From Gemmata massiliana (GTDB lineage: Bacteria > Planctomycetota > Planctomycetia > Gemmatales > Gemmataceae), in the NCBI RefSeq assembly GCF_901538265.1, contig NZ_LR593886.1, positions 4,361,738 through 4,425,737 on the forward strand: a stretch of DNA of 64,000 bases. Direction: 5' to 3'. A program made the position numbers and the translations under genes. The notes beneath the pieces were generated by a model. It was not told where the DNA came from and searched no databases. It saw nothing but the letters and a program-made list of their open reading frames with translations. Positions 27,077-34,947 of the stretch are shown one piece after another. Position 1 is the stretch's first letter. Every line of letters begins with the position of its first letter.

Positions 27077-27982
27077 TCACCCGGCGCGCAACGCAGCCGA
27101 GCTTTCGACCCCGAGGTTCTGATAGATCTGGCGCGTCGCGTCGGACTTGTTGAGCGTGTAGAAGTGAATCCCGCGCACGTTATTGTGCAACAGGTCGGCG
27201 CACTGTTCGGTCGCCCAACTGATCCCCACGCGGGCCACCGCGTCGTCGTCCGCGCACCGACCGACCGCGCGAATGAGTTTCGCGGGGAAGTGCGCCCCGG
27301 CCGCGAGTTCCGCCATACGGACCATGCCCGATTTCGACGTGATCGGCATGATGCCCGCGATGATCGGAACCTTGATCCCGGCCAGGTCACAGCGCTCGCG
27401 GAAGTCGTAGAAGTCGCGGTTCTCGAAGAACAGTTGGGTGCAGATGTAGTCCGCGCCCGCGTCCACCTTGCGCTTCAAGTTGTCCATTTCCTGGAGCCGG
27501 TTCGGGCACCCGGGGTGCCCCTCGGGGAACCCGGCGACGCCGATCCCGAACCCGCGCCCGTTCGCCCCGGGCCGGTTGCGGAGGAACTTCACCAGTTCTT
27601 CCGCGTAGTGGAACGCATCTTTCGTGCGGTCGTAGTTCGCGAGGTTCTTGGGTGGGTCGCCGCTCAGCGCGAGCACGTTCTCGATGCCACTGGTCGCGTA
27701 GCGGTCGAGGATGGCGGTCATTTCCGGCAGCGAGTGGCACACGCAGGTGAGGTGTGACACCGCGGTGAGGTTGGTGTCGCGCTCGATGCGCACCACGAGG
27801 TCGTGCGTGCGGTCACGTGTCGACCCGCCGGCCCCGTAGGTCACCGACACGAACGATGGCTGGAGCGATTGTAGCGCCGCGATCGTTCGGAACAGTTCCT
27901 CGCTCGCCTCGTCGGTCTTTGGAGGGAAGAACTCGAAACTGAACGTGGTCCGGTGCTGGGCGAAAATGTCCTGTATGTGCAT
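27077..27982 (-). CDS. metF: Methylenetetrahydrofolate reductase
   Basis: This cytoplasmic FAD enzyme reduces 5,10-methylene-THF to 5-methyl-THF for methionine synthesis. It is 301 residues, the bacterial length. Family motifs are clear: FSFEFFPPKTDEA near the N-terminus with the catalytic Glu, VSVTYGAGGSTRDRT, HLTCVCHS, NVLALSGDPP and ADYICTQLFFENRDFY. The ATG at 27980-27982 starts the conserved region. It precedes the gamma-glutamyltransferase gene on the same strand, so both may belong to one sulfur/thiol-related transcript, though this is inference. No SAM or cobalamin riboswitch was recognised upstream. Confidence 0.95.
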   Translation of the reverse strand: MHIQDIFAQHRTTFSFEFFPPKTDEASEELFRTIAALQSLQPSFVSVTYGAGGSTRDRTHDLVVRIERDTNLTAVSHLTCVCHSLPEMTAILDRYATSGIENVLALSGDPPKNLANYDRTKDAFHYAEELVKFLRNRPGANGRGFGIGVAGFPEGHPGCPNRLQEMDNLKRKVDAGADYICTQLFFENRDFYDFRERCDLAGIKVPIIAGIMPITSKSGMVRMAELAAGAHFPAKLIRAVGRCADDDAVARVGISWATEQCADLLHNNVRGIHFYTLNKSDATRQIYQNLGVESSAALRAG

Positions 27983-28085
27983 GGCGTGTGCGCCGAAGTT
28001 CGCGTGGTTGTGGAAGAGTCTTGTACGAGAAGTTTACCCAATTCGGCGGGCGCTGACAGGTGGAGTTACCCGCGTGTGAAGAACG

Positions 28086-30551
28086 CTACTTCAACGGAAA
28101 CAGCACCGGGAATTTTGGTAGACGGCCCGCGTTGAGTGCGAGTTGCACGCCGGCGGCCGATTCTGTACCAGAAGTAGATTTTGTGAGGCGCGGTTCGCGT
28201 GTGAGGCGGTCGAACTGAAATGTGTTTGTCGCGCCGGCTTCCCAGAGCAGCTTCAAATCGCGCGTACCGGCCCGAATCGGCAGTTCCGCACGCAGACCGT
28301 CGCCGGCGCGGTACGCGAGTTTCGTGGGACCGTCCGGTAGTAACTGATACACGGTCGTGGTCCCGCGCATTACGCCCTTGCCGACCGTGAATTTCGCGAC
28401 GTCGGACGTCTGGTTCGCGTGCGTGACGGTTACCGTGAACGGTCCGCTCGGTTCCACGCGGTCGATCGTCAGGTCGAGTGGGATCGTGAGCTGGAATCCT
28501 TGTAAATCGAGGTCGAACACCTTCTTGTCGAGCCCGCGGAGGAAATCGGCTAGTTCCCCAACGGGGTCGGGGGCGGTCGGGTCTTGGAGGCGGGCCAGAA
28601 GGTGTAAGAGCTTGCCCCAATCACCGAATTTCGGTTCCGGAAGGGACTCCCCGAGCGCCTTCCAGCCTTCGGTGGTGTCTTTCACCGTGAATAGCTTTTG
28701 AACGTGCTTGGCGCCGACCCCGAACGACTTCCGGAGGCGCGCGAGAAGTTCCCCTCGCACCGGGTCCGGGAACCGTTGCGCCTCCCACTCGGAGAAGTCT
28801 TCGGATTGCCGTGTGTAGGTCCGCGTAAGTGCTTGTAAGCGCGTGGTCGCGAGCGCGGCGGAGTCGCTGCCGTTTGGTTCCGGAAGTACGAGTACGGCTT
28901 CGGGCCGGTTCGGAGCGGCGATCAGCCCGAGTGCGCCGGCGAGATCGCGTAAGTGGATGATCTGATCGTGCGTTTGCTCCCAGTATCGGCGTGCCTTGTA
29001 CGCTTCGTCGAATTCGTAAGGGACGCTGTACGTGATCGCTTCGCCGCGCGGCTGGCGCACTGTGGGCGAGTTCGGGATCGGATCATTCAGAGGGAAGGGC
29101 GGTTTTTCGGCAGTTGCGAACAGGGCGTCGATGTCCTTCAACCAGTTCTCGTCGAACGTCCGCTTCAGCATGAGCGCGGTGCCGTCGCGATCGAGGGCAC
29201 GATACCGGTCCACGAACGCGGCCTGTGCGACCTCAAGCGCGGCGCAGTCCGCGAGCCACTTGTCGCGGAGTTGCGCTGCGGCGGTTTCGCCCCAGGAGTA
29301 TTCAGCGGGCAGCGCGAGTTCGGTCCGCAGTGATTCTTTGATCTTCTTCAGTTCCGGTAGGCTGCGCGCTCCGGTCGGAGCGATCGCGCCCGCGAGCTTC
29401 GCGCGGTACGCACGGTAGTCGTCGATCTCTTTCAGTCGGCTCGTGACGAACGTTCGGCGGTCTTCGGAGAGGCGTGCGAACGCACTGTCCCCTGCGAACC
29501 GGCTCAGGGCCGTTTTGTTGCGCTCGATGTGTTCGTCCGCGAGGCGCTCCGCGGCGGGGCGCTCCTGGCGCTCGTAGTCGTCGATTTTGGCCGCGAGATC
29601 GGGACCGGTCGTTTCAGGCGGGAACAAGGCGATCGTACCGAGCGTAAGGAGCAGGAACGTCAGTCCGGTCAGTGTACCGCGGACCGTCCAGCGCAATCGC
29701 TTTTCGGACTGGCGCACGCGATCGTGGTGTGACTTCGCTCCAGAAAAACAATCGCGGAACAATTCGGCGACCTGATACGGTTGGTCGCCCGGGGCGGGGT
29801 GCTCGGCGAGCGGTGGTCGACGAATGGCGACCGCGGACACTTCGAGATCCACGCTGCCGAACGCCAAAAACGGCGAGTCACGCCCCTCTTCCGGGTCCGC
29901 GTCCTTCAGGTACTCCTCGAACGCCTTCCATGCGTAATCGACGCGGTCTTTAACTCGGGCTTCCCAGGTTTTCTGCGTGTCCCGGGGCTGCGCGAGTCGG
30001 TCGCACTGCGTCAGAACGAGGAAGATCGGGAACCCGCCGACGGAGCGGCTATCGGTCTTCGCGCTTTCGACCGTCGAGAGGAACGCATCGAATTCGTCGA
30101 ACGCCTCGGTCAGTTCTTCGCGCGTGCTGGAAGCGTCCACGAGCAGCACGATAGCATCGGTTTCGACCACGGCTCGCGCGAGCGCGCTACCCGGAGCGCG
30201 CTGCGTGATCGGGGCGGGGTGCTTCATTAGCGCTTCGGCCGCTTTCCCGTCGCAGTCGTCGAGCACGACCGTGAGCGGCTCCATCAGCGGTTGCTTGCCG
30301 ACGCGCCAGGGGCGCAAGCGGATCGTGAAACTCGAAAGTTCGGTGTTCGTAGATTCGAGCTTCCCGCTGTACGCCGCCTCACGGATGCGCGGGAGATCCA
30401 CCGACGAACTGACGACCTCACCTCGAAGCGTCTCGCCCTGCGTTTCGCCCGCCTGCAATAGCGCACCAATGAGCGCGGACTTCCCCGATCCGCGGTGCCC
30501 GAACAGCAGCACGCGGGGGACGTCGAACGGAGGGGGATCGGGTGTCTCCAT
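28086..30551 (-). CDS. Large membrane-anchored P-loop GTPase-like protein
   Basis: This 821-residue protein has an N-terminal P-loop domain (~12-260): the Walker A is GHRGSGKS (18-25), a Walker-B-like stretch reads LTVVLDDCDG, and LVLTQCDRL sits where the guanine-specificity NKxD motif would be. A single transmembrane helix (GLTFLLLTLGTIALF, ~300) leads to a long presumably periplasmic part. That part is helical at first (RLKEIDDYRAYRAKLAG), then beta-rich (LDLTIDRVEPSGPFTVTVTHANQ). The plan resembles TssM/IcmF in outline (GTPase, helix, periplasmic body), but I see no clear sequence match. It is the last gene after TolQ/TolR-like genes, separated from them by a 28-bp palindrome. Confidence 0.7.
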   Translation of the reverse strand: METPDPPPFDVPRVLLFGHRGSGKSALIGALLQAGETQGETLRGEVVSSSVDLPRIREAAYSGKLESTNTELSSFTIRLRPWRVGKQPLMEPLTVVLDDCDGKAAEALMKHPAPITQRAPGSALARAVVETDAIVLLVDASSTREELTEAFDEFDAFLSTVESAKTDSRSVGGFPIFLVLTQCDRLAQPRDTQKTWEARVKDRVDYAWKAFEEYLKDADPEEGRDSPFLAFGSVDLEVSAVAIRRPPLAEHPAPGDQPYQVAELFRDCFSGAKSHHDRVRQSEKRLRWTVRGTLTGLTFLLLTLGTIALFPPETTGPDLAAKIDDYERQERPAAERLADEHIERNKTALSRFAGDSAFARLSEDRRTFVTSRLKEIDDYRAYRAKLAGAIAPTGARSLPELKKIKESLRTELALPAEYSWGETAAAQLRDKWLADCAALEVAQAAFVDRYRALDRDGTALMLKRTFDENWLKDIDALFATAEKPPFPLNDPIPNSPTVRQPRGEAITYSVPYEFDEAYKARRYWEQTHDQIIHLRDLAGALGLIAAPNRPEAVLVLPEPNGSDSAALATTRLQALTRTYTRQSEDFSEWEAQRFPDPVRGELLARLRKSFGVGAKHVQKLFTVKDTTEGWKALGESLPEPKFGDWGKLLHLLARLQDPTAPDPVGELADFLRGLDKKVFDLDLQGFQLTIPLDLTIDRVEPSGPFTVTVTHANQTSDVAKFTVGKGVMRGTTTVYQLLPDGPTKLAYRAGDGLRAELPIRAGTRDLKLLWEAGATNTFQFDRLTREPRLTKSTSGTESAAGVQLALNAGRLPKFPVLFPLK

Positions 30552-30591
30552 AAACGCAGATCGTCGTATTCGGGCAGTTTTGGAGTCTCAT

Positions 30592-30696
30592 AACGAGCCG
30601 CGACCGCAAGGGAGCGGGAGGCAGTGCCTCCCTTTCGCGGTCGTAGCGCTATCCATGAGAGCCGTAGTTCCCGCTCCCTTGCGGTCGCGGCTCGTT
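30592..30696. repeat. Perfect 28-bp inverted repeat between tol-like genes and the GTPase gene
   Basis: Arms 30592-30619 and 30669-30696 are exact 28-base complements. The 49-base interior holds a smaller GGAGGCAGTGCCTCC hairpin and a partial echo of the arm (TTTCGCGGTCG). It lies in the 168-base space before the GTPase start. It could attenuate transcription into the GTPase gene or be an inserted palindromic element. Confidence 0.78.
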
Positions 30697-30719
30697 CGAT
30701 CATCGCTCCCTCGGTCGCG

Positions 30720-31385
30720 TCACTCGAAGCGGCTGAGCACTTTGGCCTCTTGCACCCACGCGCTGAGCCGCTTCATTTCCGGGTGACTGTTGGACAGCGG
30801 ATCTTTTGCGAAGCGGAACACCAGCGTCAGTTCAGTCTTGGTGCTCGTGCGACGGTCGGTGATCGCCTTCTTCAGTTCGTCGAAGGTCTTTGCGGTCGTT
30901 TCGTTGTCGAGCACGTAGAACTTGCCGTCACGAACGTCCGCCCCGCTGAGGATCGCGACTCGCACGTCGCCCGGAGTCGGCTTCGGGTCCGGCGGCTTGG
31001 GTTCAACCTTCGGTAGTACGAGCTTCGGCTCTTCCTGCGGAGGGACGGACGGGGACGGCTGTTGCTTGTCTTTGTTCTCCGTAGCCGGCGCTCCCTTTCC
31101 GTCGCCCGGCGCTCCGCCCCCGCCGAACAACCCGCCGCCGTCGCCGAACACGATCAGCGCGACGACGATGGCCAGCACGAGGCCGCAGAGCATCGAGCAC
31201 AGCTTCTTGAGTTGAACGGGGGCTTTGTGCGCGAAGACCCAGCGGTCGAGCGCCCACGCGAGCACGCTGCCCGCGAAGTACCCGACGAGGAACCCGCCGC
31301 CCACGGCCAAGCACTTGATGACGTACCCGGCGAGTTTCTCGCTCAGCCCGGACGTGAGTCCGTCGGCGATCAGAGTTTCACACAT
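30720..31385 (-). CDS. Membrane protein with proline-rich linker, possible TolA-like or TolR-fold partner
   Basis: This 221-residue protein of unknown family has two hydrophobic segments (~20-45 GGGFLVGYFAGSVLAWAL and ~62-80 MLCGLVLAIVVALIVFG). A glycine- and proline/lysine-rich linker follows (~82-140, including PKVEPKPPDPKPTPG). The C-terminal ~80 residues form a small domain: RVAILSGADVRDGKFYVL, then TFDELKKAITDRR and LTLVFRFAKD. That pattern resembles the ExbD/TolR periplasmic fold; the linker layout recalls TolA. Both are inferences. It starts 24 bases after the TolR-like gene ends. The frame holds a CDS-like codon pattern and an ATG at 31383-31385. Confidence 0.72.
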   Translation of the reverse strand: MCETLIADGLTSGLSEKLAGYVIKCLAVGGGFLVGYFAGSVLAWALDRWVFAHKAPVQLKKLCSMLCGLVLAIVVALIVFGDGGGLFGGGGAPGDGKGAPATENKDKQQPSPSVPPQEEPKLVLPKVEPKPPDPKPTPGDVRVAILSGADVRDGKFYVLDNETTAKTFDELKKAITDRRTSTKTELTLVFRFAKDPLSNSHPEMKRLSAWVQEAKVLSRFE

Positions 31386-31409
31386 GGCGGCTGCGCCTCG
31401 TCGTGCGGG

Positions 31410-31922
31410 CTACTGGAACTCGTGCGGGATGTCGCGGAACCAGTGGTGGATCTGGTCTTCTTGCGCCTTGGTCGGGAACCCCAGCGAGTTTTCCGGGTAG
31501 AGGATCAGGAAGTAGAGATCCTTCACCCCGCCGGCCTTGCTCGCGAGCGTCTTCTGGTGGATCACGAACCGCTGGGCATCGGCCTCGGTGCGAATTTCTT
31601 GCCGGTCCGGGTCGAAGTAGTAGAGCGTGCCGTCTTTCCGATCGGTGTGGAGCACTCGCACCACGAGTCGGTCGGTTACGCGAGCTTGTGCGAGTTTTTC
31701 CGTTCGCGCGAGGCGGTCCCGGGCCTCGGCGAGTTGGCGCTGTAGTTCCTGCACGTTGTCGGGCAGCGGGTCTTTCGGCGGGGCCGGTTTCGTGTCCGTC
31801 TGCTCGGGAGCGGACCCGCCGCTGACGAAGGGCATCAGCAGGAATATGCAAAACAGCAGAATGAGGACGTCGATGAGGGGAATGAAGAACCGGGTTACGG
31901 CCCGGCGCGGCGGGGTAATCAC
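31410..31922 (-). CDS. TolR/ExbD-like proton-channel subunit
   Basis: This 170-residue protein has a short cytoplasmic N-terminus and one membrane helix, RFFIPLIDVLILLFCIFLL, with a conserved-type Asp (Asp18) at the position used for proton transfer in ExbD/TolR. A coiled coil (NVQELQRQLAEARDRLARTE) and a periplasmic domain follow. The start is a GTG at 31920-31922 that overlaps the TGA of the TolQ-like gene (GTGA), a sign of translational coupling. The periplasmic domain is longer and more charged than in classical TolR. With its upstream partner it probably harvests proton motive force. Confidence 0.82.
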   Translation of the reverse strand: MITPPRRAVTRFFIPLIDVLILLFCIFLLMPFVSGGSAPEQTDTKPAPPKDPLPDNVQELQRQLAEARDRLARTEKLAQARVTDRLVVRVLHTDRKDGTLYYFDPDRQEIRTEADAQRFVIHQKTLASKAGGVKDLYFLILYPENSLGFPTKAQEDQIHHWFRDIPHEFQ

Positions 31923-32458
31923 AGCTTGGCCCCCGGCGCGCCGGGCGGCTCGGGGGGCGGCGCGATGCCCGCCAACGAGCGGATCAGGTCGCGCCCGATG
32001 GCGACCACCCACACCGGCAGAATGTTAATGAACGCCATGTACAGCCCGCCGCCGGTCGCGGTGATCGCGGGGGCGTACTTGCGGATGATGTCCTGCGGGG
32101 TCGGGTTCGCGCCCGGGGTGATCGAGCTGAACGTTTGCAGGATCGCCGCGACCGTCCCGATGAGGCCCAGGAGCGGGAACCACTCCGCGGCCTGGCACAG
32201 GTGGCTGAGCCAGCGGTCGGCCTTGAGGTCGAAGTCCGCGGACTGCCAGCGCATCGCGCGCCACGCGAGGACGGTCTGCGCCACGAACAGCGTGAAGCCG
32301 ATGCCCAGGATGATCCAGTCGATCGGGGACGTTTCGACGCGCGCGAGGTAGTCGCGGCGCGCATCGGCGGGCACCGCGACGAAGACGAGCGCCGCGGCCA
32401 GCACCGGGACCGCGGCGAATACCGCCGGGAGCACCTGATGAATCCAGAAGCGGCGCAC
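31919..32458 (-). CDS. TolQ/ExbB/MotA-family proton-channel subunit
   Basis: This 179-residue inner-membrane protein has three to four helices. The family core is visible: AAEWFPLLGLIGTVAAILQTF (like the GLxGTV helix of TolQ/ExbB) and YAPAITATGGGLYMAFINILP (like the second channel helix with its conserved small residues). The cytoplasmic loop between the first helices is short. The start is a GTG (32456-32458) with a strong GGAGG five bases upstream. It partners with the TolR-like gene by a GTGA overlap. The gene follows a YbgC-type thioesterase, as in tol-pal operons. Confidence 0.82.
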   Translation of the reverse strand: MRRFWIHQVLPAVFAAVPVLAAALVFVAVPADARRDYLARVETSPIDWIILGIGFTLFVAQTVLAWRAMRWQSADFDLKADRWLSHLCQAAEWFPLLGLIGTVAAILQTFSSITPGANPTPQDIIRKYAPAITATGGGLYMAFINILPVWVVAIGRDLIRSLAGIAPPPEPPGAPGAKL

Positions 32459-32547
32459 GGAACCTCCCTGCGTTGGCGACCGGCCGGTGTGGGCCGGTCC
32501 GTGAGCGAGTCGTTACTTCGCGCGTCGGTTCCACCGACGGCACCCGC

Positions 32548-32934
32548 CTATTTCGTTTCCGACAACCACTGCGGCATCTCGCGCAGCTTCCCGTCGCGCC
32601 CCACGCACGCGAGCGTCGTCGCGCCCTCGGTAATGAGCGCGCCGTCGCGGAACACTTCGTACTTGTGTTCCAGTCGGACGGCGCTAGTCCGAGTCACGGT
32701 CGTGCGAATCGTCAGGACGTCGTCGTAGTGCGCGGGGTTTTTGAACTTCACCTCGGCCTTCGCAACGACCAAGAAGTACCCCTGGTCTTCCAATTCCTTA
32801 TACGATGCGTGGCGCCCGCGGAGCAACTCCGTTCGGGCCTGCTCGAAGTACACTAGGTAGTTCGCGTGGTGGAGCAGGCCCATTCGGTCCGTCTCGGCGT
32901 ACCGCACGCGAATCTGGATCTCGCCGGTTAGCAT
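32548..32934 (-). CDS. YbgC-type acyl-CoA thioesterase (hot-dog fold)
   Basis: This 128-residue cytoplasmic thioesterase is of normal family length. The catalytic signature YAETDRMGLLHHANYLVYFEQART contains the Asp of the 4-hydroxybenzoyl-CoA thioesterase/YbgC active site. The middle DDVLTIRTTVTRTSAVRLEHKYEV matches the hot-dog sheet. The ATG has GGAGGGAG just upstream. Its position just before TolQ- and TolR-like genes repeats the ybgC-tolQ-tolR order known from proteobacteria, which supports reading the downstream genes as a Tol-like system. The acyl substrate is not known. Confidence 0.92.
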   Translation of the reverse strand: MLTGEIQIRVRYAETDRMGLLHHANYLVYFEQARTELLRGRHASYKELEDQGYFLVVAKAEVKFKNPAHYDDVLTIRTTVTRTSAVRLEHKYEVFRDGALITEGATTLACVGRDGKLREMPQWLSETK

Positions 32935-33004
32935 CGTGCTCCCTCCAACCGCTCCGGGTAACCGTCCGGAGCGATCCGAGCCCTATGTTTTTGAGCCGTG
33001 TAGA

Positions 33005-34771
33005 TTACTTGATGAACCCGACGCGGTTCTTCTCCTGGTTGAAGCGGACCGGGGGCCATCCGAGCTTCCAGTCCAGGGCCACCGGGAAGAACACGAATAC
33101 GGCCTTGCCGAGCATCAAGCGGTCAGGAACCACGCCCCACTCGCGGCTGTCGGAGCTGTGGGCGCTGTTGTCGCCCATGCAGAAATAGTGCCCGGGCTGC
33201 ACGTAGAAAATGTCGGCTTCGTTGAAGTCGTTCGGAAGCGATTGGGTGCCGGGCGGGGACCACGTGTAGTAGATGTCGCGCTGGAGCTTGAGGTGACGGA
33301 TCGCGGTCACTTGGCCCTTCGCGCCAATTTTGGCCGGAGCCTCGATGTCGTTGGCCCGGATCCAACCCTGCTTTTGTTGGTCGTCTTGCTCGTATTCCGA
33401 TTCTTTCAGTTGGGTCGGCTCGTAGTCGGCTTCGGCACCGAAGTCGATTCGCTTCCCGTCCACCCACACCCATAGCCGCGCGTCCACATTCGCGAACCGG
33501 AGTTTGTAGGTGCCGGCCGTCACCTTGCACGACTTGCTCCCCATCCCGCCCGCTTTTGGCCCGGACCGCGTGAGCGTCACTTTGCCGTTGCCGAACGTCG
33601 CTCGGAACCGGTCCAGACCCTTCGAGAGGTCGATCGCAACTTCCGCACCAGCCGTGAGTTCGGCCTCACACTCCAGACACAGATCACCGACCCACGATTG
33701 CTCGTGTGCGCCGGTCGAACGTCCGACGTTGTAGCCGAGGAAGTTGTCGACGTATGTTGGCTTCTGGGTTTTCAAAGCTTCCGAATCGGTTGCGGGGGTG
33801 TCGTCGATTTTGTTGGCTGGTGCTGTTTTCCACTGCATCGAGAGGTGCTGGTACCGAATCCAATCGAACGAGTCTCCTGTGTGACCGAACGCGCGGGGCG
33901 AGCGCGGGTCGTCCGCGCGCCATTGGGCCGCTCCCTCGGGGGCGGCTTGCCACCGGGATTTCAACTGTCCGGCCAACTCGGTCGGTTGTTTGTCGTTGTC
34001 CCAAACGATCCGGAGGTCGGCGAGCATTTGTTCCTCGCCCTTCCGCACGATTTGGAACCCACCGGGAACGGTACCGGTGAACCCGGCCGCGCGCGACGCA
34101 GCGAACAGGGTAACAGCCTTCGTACTGTTCCGGTAACGGTACTCGGGCTTCCACAAATCGAGCGGGTCTTCCGGTCGGGCGAAGGCCGGATCATCGGCCG
34201 GGTACGTCAGCGAGGACGTCACGAACAGGTCGCCACGGTGGACCGCGATCGTTTCGCCCCCGAAACCCATTGCCCGCTTGATATAGTTCTGGGCGGTTTG
34301 TTGAGTTTGCGGGGCCTGCGGGTACTTGAACACGACCACGTCGCCGCGCCGCGGGTCGCGAATGTGGTACAGCGGCTTGAGCACGAGTACGCGGTCACCG
34401 CTGTTGTTCGCCGGGCGGGGGTTGAGATCGCTGATCAGTCCGTAGTGTCGGCAGTTCGGGCAAATGTACTTGGTGAGCGGAACGATCTCTTTCCTGCCGT
34501 TGGGGTTGTTCGGTGGCGCGACCCCTTCGACCTCGTCGTGCGAGTTGATCGGGAACGAGTGACCGCACTTCGGGCAAGCGATGACCTTCTGGTAGCCGTA
34601 GAGCGTTTCGGCCATTGACCCGGTGGGGATGACGAATGCTTCCGTGACGAACAGTTTCAGCAGGAGAACCAGAACCACGACGAAAACGACCGTCTCGATG
34701 ACCTCACGGGCCGGGTCGCGGGGCTGGTGCTTCTTCTTGTCGTCGGTCGTCTGGGCGGAAGCGGTGGACAT
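33005..34771 (-). CDS. lepB: Signal peptidase I with zinc-ribbon and large insert (copy 1)
   Basis: This membrane-bound leader peptidase of 588 residues is more than twice the usual length. One N-terminal helix (~27-45) precedes the catalytic Ser52 in VIPTGSMAETL. The general-base Lys165 is in YIKRAMGFGGET. Between them lies an insert with CPKC (66-69) and CPNC (104-107), a zinc-ribbon-like pair. A second insert of ~300 residues, beta-rich with DFGAEADYEPTQL and similar text, separates the Lys box from the C-terminal GHYFCMGDNSAHSSDSREWG box. The ATG at 34769-34771 has GAGG seven bases upstream. The neighbour is a second copy of the same design. Confidence 0.9.
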   Translation of the reverse strand: MSTASAQTTDDKKKHQPRDPAREVIETVVFVVVLVLLLKLFVTEAFVIPTGSMAETLYGYQKVIACPKCGHSFPINSHDEVEGVAPPNNPNGRKEIVPLTKYICPNCRHYGLISDLNPRPANNSGDRVLVLKPLYHIRDPRRGDVVVFKYPQAPQTQQTAQNYIKRAMGFGGETIAVHRGDLFVTSSLTYPADDPAFARPEDPLDLWKPEYRYRNSTKAVTLFAASRAAGFTGTVPGGFQIVRKGEEQMLADLRIVWDNDKQPTELAGQLKSRWQAAPEGAAQWRADDPRSPRAFGHTGDSFDWIRYQHLSMQWKTAPANKIDDTPATDSEALKTQKPTYVDNFLGYNVGRSTGAHEQSWVGDLCLECEAELTAGAEVAIDLSKGLDRFRATFGNGKVTLTRSGPKAGGMGSKSCKVTAGTYKLRFANVDARLWVWVDGKRIDFGAEADYEPTQLKESEYEQDDQQKQGWIRANDIEAPAKIGAKGQVTAIRHLKLQRDIYYTWSPPGTQSLPNDFNEADIFYVQPGHYFCMGDNSAHSSDSREWGVVPDRLMLGKAVFVFFPVALDWKLGWPPVRFNQEKNRVGFIK

Positions 34772-34947
34772 TCGGACCTCATTTCGGACAGCGTCCGGGC
34801 GTAACGGCGATACAGAGTGTTCGCCCGTGCGGAGTCGAAATTCTGTGGCGAACGGCCGGTGTGAGCCGGCCGGCGGGACCAATCGCGATCTCACCGGTTC
34901 GAGTTCAATGGCGAGGCCAAACTTACCGGCCGTTCGTCCGGGCCGCA

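Noticed and set aside
28086-30551. Calling the large GTPase a T6SS TssM/IcmF protein
   Set aside because: The outline (P-loop domain, helix, periplasmic body) is similar, but there are no other T6SS genes nearby and no clear sequence motif beyond Walker A.
31410-32458. Zorya-type (ZorA/ZorB) defence pair
   Set aside because: The channel pair is of TolQ/TolR type, with no peptidoglycan-binding OmpA domain and no ZorC/D/E-like genes; the adjacent thioesterase favours a Tol-like reading.
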